A DNA stretch of 64,000 nt. Origin: Gentiana macrophylla (lineage: Eukaryota; Streptophyta; Magnoliopsida; Gentianales; Gentianaceae). Position 1 is the stretch's first letter, and every line of letters starts with the position of its first letter. The stretch lies in assembly GCA_026214975.1 (NCBI GenBank), contig CM047805.1, positions 1,426,001 to 1,490,000 of the forward strand, written 5' to 3'. Under the pieces are notes generated by a model, which did not search any database, was not told the DNA's origin, and saw only the letters and a program-made list of their open reading frames with translations. A program made the position numbers and the translations under genes. Below, in pieces: positions 58,968 to 64,000 of the stretch.

Positions 58968-59429
58968 CTATGGTTATGGTGGCCAACACAACAACACAAC
59001 AACAACAACAATTTTATCCAACAAAAATTAAATCCCATCCTCTGGTTTAATATTAAAACTAAATAAATCATGAAAAAGGATAGATAAATTTATTGGAACA
59101 AATTCAGAGAGAGTTGTTACCGCTTTGAAGAAGCTAGCCACGGAAATTAATGCTGGGCCGGAAATTGGAAGAGGGCCGCCGTATTTAATGGTGATTGCCT
59201 CATGAACACTAAAAAACGTCCCTTTGTATGCCCGTTAAATCACCTGCTTGAATTGGATTGATGAGGGATGGATGATAAGAGGATGATGAGAAGAAGGAGA
59301 GAAGTTGGTTGCTAAGAGTTTTGATAAAAAGAAGAAAAATATTTTGAAAATGGAGAAGGAGGAGGCGTGAAAGGGTTGATTTGGTGTAATGGAGGAGAGA
59401 GGGAAACTGATTTTCAGCTTCGAAATGGT

Positions 59430-59545
59430 GAGCATGGCGCAGTTATGACATACCATGGCGCAGCTACGAGTCATGATATTAAATCGAAATTATGGGATTA
59501 AATCGGTGCGCGCCATGACATCTTCATGGTGTGCGCCATGACATC
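59430..59545 (-). promoter_or_regulatory. LTR-type word cluster upstream of ORF3 in element E
   Basis: The minus strand has GATGTCATGGCGCA (59545-59532) and CATGGCGCGCACCGATTTA (59517-59499), plus two CTGCGCCATG words. The first is identical and the second nearly identical to words in the E LTR at 55135-55122 and 55011-54993. It lies between integrase and the first ORF3, as in element A. Regulatory role inferred. Confidence 0.55.
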
Positions 59546-59705
59546 GCCTAATGAACCGAAAATTCACTATTCACATTCGTGAGAGCAATCCCTACACAAT
59601 TCTATACTTAGGAAAATTTTTAGCACCTCAACACACTAAGCTTATCAAGCATATCACATATCAAGACAAGTGATAAACTTAAAAATAGAATTTATACGGT
59701 CTAAC

Positions 59706-59747
59706 GGGTTGCCTCCCGGGAGCGCTTTTATTTAACGCCGTTGGCTC
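59706..59747 (-). other. Conserved post-integrase motif, element E copy
   Basis: The minus strand reads GAGCCAACGGCGTTAAAT, then AAAAGCGC, the palindrome CTCCCGGGAG and GCAACCC. It corresponds to 23108-23150 and 53662-53700. Confidence 0.7.
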
Positions 59748-59929
59748 GACGAGATTATACAAGAGAGAGCTAATGGACATATATAGATTGATCGTAGGGA
59801 TTACTACCAACTAATACCACTTAAACAAATAACACATAAGCACGTAAACTCACCAAAATTGATGCATAAGCGTAAAAAGATAGATAGTACCCGGGTTGCT
59901 AAGTTTATAGTCTATAGCTGTAGACTATG

Positions 59930-60803
59930 CCTCTTTATTAGTCGGCGGGGGTCGGTGAGGAACATCACCTCCTCCGCTTGAGGAATGCCTTCCTCCTTGA
60001 CGAACAATTTCACTCGGTGTCCATTGGCTAGAAACGTGGTTTTCCCGCCGCTGAGCTCCACCGCCCGGATGCATATACTTTAGTTACTTTAAAGGGACCT
60101 CGCCCATCTCGATCTCAACTTTCCTAGAAACAACTTTAAACGTGAATTATACAAAAGCACCGCATCACCTACATGGAACTCACGACTTTAAAATCTTTTT
60201 TATCGTGAAACGACTTTGTGCTTTGCAGATACGGGCATTTTCATAAGCATCTAAACGAAATTCTTCCAGCCTCCGTGAGTTGAGCAACGATGATCACCAC
60301 GGCTTAGTGGATCAAAGTTAAGAAACTTGATAGCCCAAAAATCTCGGTGCTCTAACTCAACCGTAAGATGACAAGATTTTCCGAATACTAATTTATAAGG
60401 AGAGCAACCAACGGGTGTTTTAAAAGCCGCTCTATATGCCCATAAGGCATCATCAAGTTTCACCGACCAATTTTTACGGTTAGTGTCCACCGCTTTTTCA
60501 ATGATCCGTTTCACCTCTCGGTTAGACACTTCCACTTGACCACTAGTGTGTGGGTGATACGGTGTACCTATCTTGTGCTTCACACCATACTTTTCAATCA
60601 ATTTTGTGAAAAGTTGATTACAAAAATGAGATCCTCTATCACTAATGATAGCCCGAGGAGTGCCAAATCTTGTGAAAATGTTCTTTTTAAGTAACTTCAT
60701 CACTACTCCGGCATCATTGGTGGGAAGAGCTTGGGCTTCAACCCATTTAGATACATAGTCAACCATTACCAAAATAAACTTATTACCAAACGATGGAGGA
60801 AAA
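59930..60803 (-). pseudogene. Element E integrase, truncated at its 5' side
   Basis: The minus-strand frame from 60772 to 60251 reads [24 protein letters not shown] (second catalytic Asp), [15 protein letters not shown] (catalytic Glu), [16 protein letters not shown] and [17 protein letters not shown] lies just before it. The zinc region and the first catalytic Asp are missing because the sequence changes to caulimovirus-like DNA at about 60803. After a frame change near 60290 the C-terminal end is recognisable as decayed pieces down to LTDPRR near 59940. Confidence 0.82.
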
Positions 60804-61150
60804 AACCAGGTTGAGCTAAAGAAATAGCTTTTCTTATTTTACCAATAATCACGGGTTGATTATCAAGGGTAAAAATAATTCTGTCTGTGAATTGTGTGAA
60901 AGGTCCATACAATTGACAGAAGTTATTGCCAAAAACAAGGTCCATGCCATTTTCTTGCTGGTAAATCGTAGGAATGTGAAATAGTTCACCTGCGATTCTT
61001 ATATTAAGATTTTTACAAACTTTAGAGACTTGTAATGTTTCTTTATTTGCAATTGTTAATCTTATGATATTGGGTGCATTTCCCCAATGTTCATTTGGTA
61101 TAACAAATTTTGATGCTAGGCAAAGACTAGCTCCTCAGATCTACATAATA
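60804..61150 (-). pseudogene. Caulimovirus-like polymerase ORF, protease part
   Basis: From about 61150 down, the frame shows a stretch resembling the aspartic protease of the caulimovirus polymerase polyprotein. Recognisable parts are LTIANKETLQVSKVCKNL, ELFHIPTIYQQENG and DLVFGNNFCQLYGPF. The active-site Asp-Thr-Gly region at about 61140 is broken by a frame change. It ends at the junction with the integrase, before any RT motif. Confidence 0.75.
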
Positions 61151-61394
61151 AAGGTAGATTTATTTGTTTATATCCGTGAGAACTTTAATTGTTCTTTATA
61201 TAAATGGAGTTTGGATTAGTAATGTTTCTAGTCATTACTAATTCTTCATCAATCCAGGGTTCTTCCCGAATGGTTAAATTATCAGATCCACTAATTATAT
61301 TCATCGGGTGAATAACTACATTCATCGTAATAATCTAAATTTTCATAAAATATATAGATTTCTTCAAAAGATTCAGATATATCTTCTATAGGTT

Positions 61395-62690
61395 CGAAAC
61401 CTAAATCAAAATTTCTAAGCGGTTACCCTTATAAGGATATTGTTGTTTATCGACATTCATTTGCATAATGACTTTGATATTGCAGATCCAACATCTACAA
61501 TTTTTCTTGCCTTTTGGGCAAAATTCCATTTTGTTAGTATTTTCATGATTCTTGTCGATTTCCGATGGCTTTGAAATACTTACCGGTTTGAACTTTGAAC
61601 CGCTTATTTTTTGTTTTATAAGAGAACTTTTTCTTCTTATAATGCTTTTAAACTTATCTTTGTATAAGTTTTTGTGGTATGCAACCATAATTTGTAGTGC
61701 ATCCATAACTTTCAAACAACATTTCTTATTGAATTTCTTCAATTTTTTCACAGTGTGGATAAATCACAAATTTTTGTGAGTTCTTCTTTAATAATTCTAT
61801 TGGCTAAGCCAAGACTATTAATTGCTACCCCAACGGTTTCAGTTTCAAACCTTAGAAGGGATTTTTCTCCTACAATAGGGATTTTGGTCAAATATTACTT
61901 TATAAATCCATCAGACTCGATGCCGTGAAGTTTATAAAGATTTGTTTCAAAATCATATGTAAAAGTGTCTAAGTGACATATCACATAATCAGAATTTGAT
62001 AAGGCGCTTTAGCCTTTTCTTGTTGTCTAAGAATCTCATTGGCTTTATCAATGATAATTGATTCCTAAAACATAGTATAAAACTGCCTATGATGCCCCTA
62101 AAGAGGTTTTCTCGAGTAAATTCACCCACTTTGTATTCTTTACAAATGTTTGAACTATTCCAAATAGCTTCTATGTTCTACTAAGAGGAGTATGTTGTTG
62201 GTTGTTCCATAAGCCTCTTTGTTGGTTTGAATAAACAAACTTAACTCATGCCCATTCATCTATGAGCTCTTTTCTATTTGTCCTTTCATCAATGTTGAGG
62301 ATAGAGTTCTAGAATCCTTAGGTTCTCCCGAACTTTAGGATAACTAGTAAAAAGGTTCCATCGATACATTTTCTTTTCTTAAAGGATGGTTCTTCTCCTT
62401 TTGTGCCAGAAGCTCCTGCTTCAGGTTGTTTCTCTGAAGGCTCATTTTTAGGACTAGCTTCAGACTGTTCTACTGTAGCATAAATGGTTTCAATACCAAG
62501 AATTCTACTTAATTCTGGTCTTGTTTCCATTTCTTTCTCAATTTCGAACTCATCTAGAGTCATCAATTTAAGTACTTCATCTAAAGGTGAAGTATTTTGT
62601 TCATCTAGGATGAATTCATCTTTTCTAGGTTATCCTGCAAATATTCTTCTAGTTTTGTGCTTATGCTCATTGGCAAGGCCATCTTAATGC
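61395..62690 (-). pseudogene. Caulimovirus-like coat protein ORF, broken
   Basis: The N-terminal part (62566-62318) is acidic and Ser/Glu/Lys-rich with a KKRK patch. The middle is decayed. The C-terminal part (61751-61401) is Lys-rich and has the start of a Cys-His zinc knuckle (NCRCWICNIK). A frame change directly after the knuckle's second Cys destroys the His and last Cys in that frame. Assignment rests on the knuckle, the basic stretch and gene order. Confidence 0.65.
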
Positions 62691-62982
62691 ATTTGGATCG
62701 CTTGAACCAAGTTCTTCTTTTCCCACATTATGGTCGATAATTATATTTTCCGCCTTCTCTCGAAAAGGTATGTATGTTGTAAGATTTTTCTTCAATGTGG
62801 TAGAAACTTTATGTATTTCCTCATTTATTTCTTTTTATGATTTTTGTCAAGTAGTAATCTAATTTGGTCCTAGTAGCACGCCTCGATATTTTATCATGAA
62901 TATCTTTTAATTGTTTTAATACGATCTTGATCTCTTCATGGATAAGATTGACCGTTTCATTAATAGTTGTCATACTAGTCAT
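62690..62982 (-). pseudogene. Caulimovirus ORF III-like (virion-associated protein)
   Basis: A frame starting MTSMTTINETVNLIHEEIK at 62982 is strongly heptad-like for about 35 residues, then breaks near 62825 and continues in another frame. Size, coiled-coil character and position between the ORF II-like and coat-like parts suggest the virion-associated protein. Weak evidence by itself. Confidence 0.5.
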
Positions 62983-63400
62983 TTTGTTGTCCTATTATTA
63001 TTTTGAGATATCTCTCAAGTTTATCAACCTTACAACTAAGAAGTTGTACTTCTTGATCGGCAAGTCTGTCGATCTTACAACCCAGAGTTCGTATTTCTGT
63101 GTTGATTTTTTCTATTACAATCATCAATTCTTGATTATTTTCTTGTAATAGGTCTTGTTTATCATAATTTAAAAGGTTGGAAAATCTATTCCAAATGGTA
63201 GGATTTTTTGATAAATTCTGACAAGGATCTTTACTTAATCCTAAAAAGGATAGTAATTTATACATTCCTAGTAGTATACGTAAGTGTATACTTCATTTAA
63301 GTTATTGCTTAAATGTTGTATTGCTTTTATACTAACTTCAAGTAGTAGAGAACCAATATTTAGTGTTGGTGTCTCTATTTAAGGATTTTATCCTTAAATT
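62975..63400 (-). pseudogene. Caulimovirus ORF II-like (aphid transmission factor-like)
   Basis: The frame 63265-62975 reads YKLLSFLGLSKDPCQN and then a long predicted coiled coil ending IIIGQQND. The FGLSKDP-type motif followed by a coiled coil is what I recall of the C-terminal half of the ORF II product of genus Caulimovirus. The N-terminal part is in other frames up to about 63400 or beyond. Confidence 0.5.
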
Positions 63401-64000
63401 CTGCCATTTCTAAGGATATGTGGTGTATTCATTTGAATCTACCAATATTCGAGCTTGAGTTAATTTCTTTGTACTGTAAATTTCTCTTAAATAGATTTCT
63501 TCTTGAAATCCATTTTTCCAAATATGATATCTAGCTCTTTTGCCTTCAAGAATCAAAAATTGAATTTGATTACCAAATTTAACTAGTCCATCTACGTAAC
63601 TGTGTGTTTTCTTATGTAAAGGAATTATTTCCTTTAATCTTTTTTTCTTTTGAATACCGATCCATATTAATGGTTCTTATTCCAAAGAATCCCAACATTC
63701 CCATTTTAAAGGTGATGAAACCTTTAAGGGTTTTCTAGATATTTCTTTGAAAGATATCTTTCTAGATTTTATATTTTTGCTAAGGAATTTTATCATTGCT
63801 TCTCTCCGTAGTTTCGAAACATATAGGTTTTTTTATTATATTCATTTATCCATAAAGCTTTTAAGCGCTTAGTTATGCTATCTACTCTTTCTTATATTGA
63901 CAGAGTAGTTCTTTATCCGATCTCATGGATGCATCTCTTTCTAGCAAGTTATTTCTTGTCAGTAGGAGTTTTAGCAAAGCTCCTTCTGATGAGGTTGCTC
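63401..64000 (-). pseudogene. Caulimovirus-like upstream region, possibly ORF I end
   Basis: Short decayed frames such as FGNQIQFLILEGKRARYHIW (about 63580-63520) and IYLREIYSTKKLTQARILV. By gene order this could be the end of ORF I (movement protein) or the start of ORF II, but I see no diagnostic motif. Confidence 0.35.

Larger units (their letters stand above)
60804..64000 (-). mobile_element. Endogenous caulimovirus-like sequence, runs off the window
   Basis: The minus strand carries pieces in caulimovirus gene order: a region that may hold the end of ORF I (64000-63400), ORF II-like, ORF III-like, coat protein-like and the protease start of the polymerase ORF. They are read in different frames with stops. 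The compact overlap of the ORF II-like end (62975) and the ORF III-like start (62982) is typical of these viruses. Copies like this are known as endogenous pararetroviruses in many plants. The RT part is replaced by the Athila integrase at about 60803. No gene here is intact. Confidence 0.75.

Noticed and set aside
60251..60772. The intact 173-codon integrase frame as a host gene
   Set aside because: It is part of element E, lacks the zinc region and the first catalytic Asp, and is fused to unrelated sequence upstream.

Overview
The window is nuclear DNA of a flowering plant, most likely a eudicot; the species cannot be named from the sequence. The evidence is two plant genes with intron or UTR structure of plant type, tRNA-primed Ty3/gypsy LTR retrotransposons of the Athila and chromovirus types, a tRNA-derived SINE, an L1-type LINE, a hAT transposon and a degraded integrated caulimovirus-like sequence. 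No prokaryotic feature, rRNA gene or free-standing tRNA gene was seen.

Layout. (1) 1-10,300 is the genic part. A five-exon minus-strand gene (1487-4557) encodes a plastid-targeted DUF4079-type membrane protein. Two minus-strand L1 LINE remnants follow (5485-7010 and 7500-8200), the first carrying a SINE with a perfect 19-bp target duplication. A single-exon plus-strand gene (8991-9890) encodes a secreted, single-pass DUF1191-type membrane protein. (2) 10,300-46,300 is a nested stack. Its outer element appears to be one chromovirus: LTR and gag start at 10,300-12,879, then gag-PR-RT-RH at 41,209-46,296. Between the halves lie Athila element A (12,880-32,248, plus) and Athila-like element B (32,257-41,208, minus), fused at a junction with a short templated filler. 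A holds a B-family solo LTR (19,173-20,929) and a hAT transposon (26,811-31,545). B holds another solo LTR (37,733-39,783). The chromovirus holds a further solo LTR (43,877-45,693). (3) 46,300-60,800 has Athila element D (plus; gag and protease only) facing Athila element E (minus; integrase, two ORF3 copies, one LTR). (4) 60,800-64,000 is a minus-strand endogenous caulimovirus-like sequence joined directly to the E integrase.

Almost every transposon gene is broken by stops and frameshifts, so only the two host genes look functional. The most interesting pattern is non-coding. Each LTR family carries its own reiterated, nearly palindromic, CpG-rich word. In elements A and E the words of the LTR recur inside the element between integrase and the extra 3' ORF (ORF3); in A they are followed by a TATA box, as in its LTR. 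This suggests an internal ORF3 promoter and an element-specific DNA-binding or anti-silencing system. Other modules are shared by divergent Athila families: a U5 motif, a post-integrase motif and a second polypurine tract.
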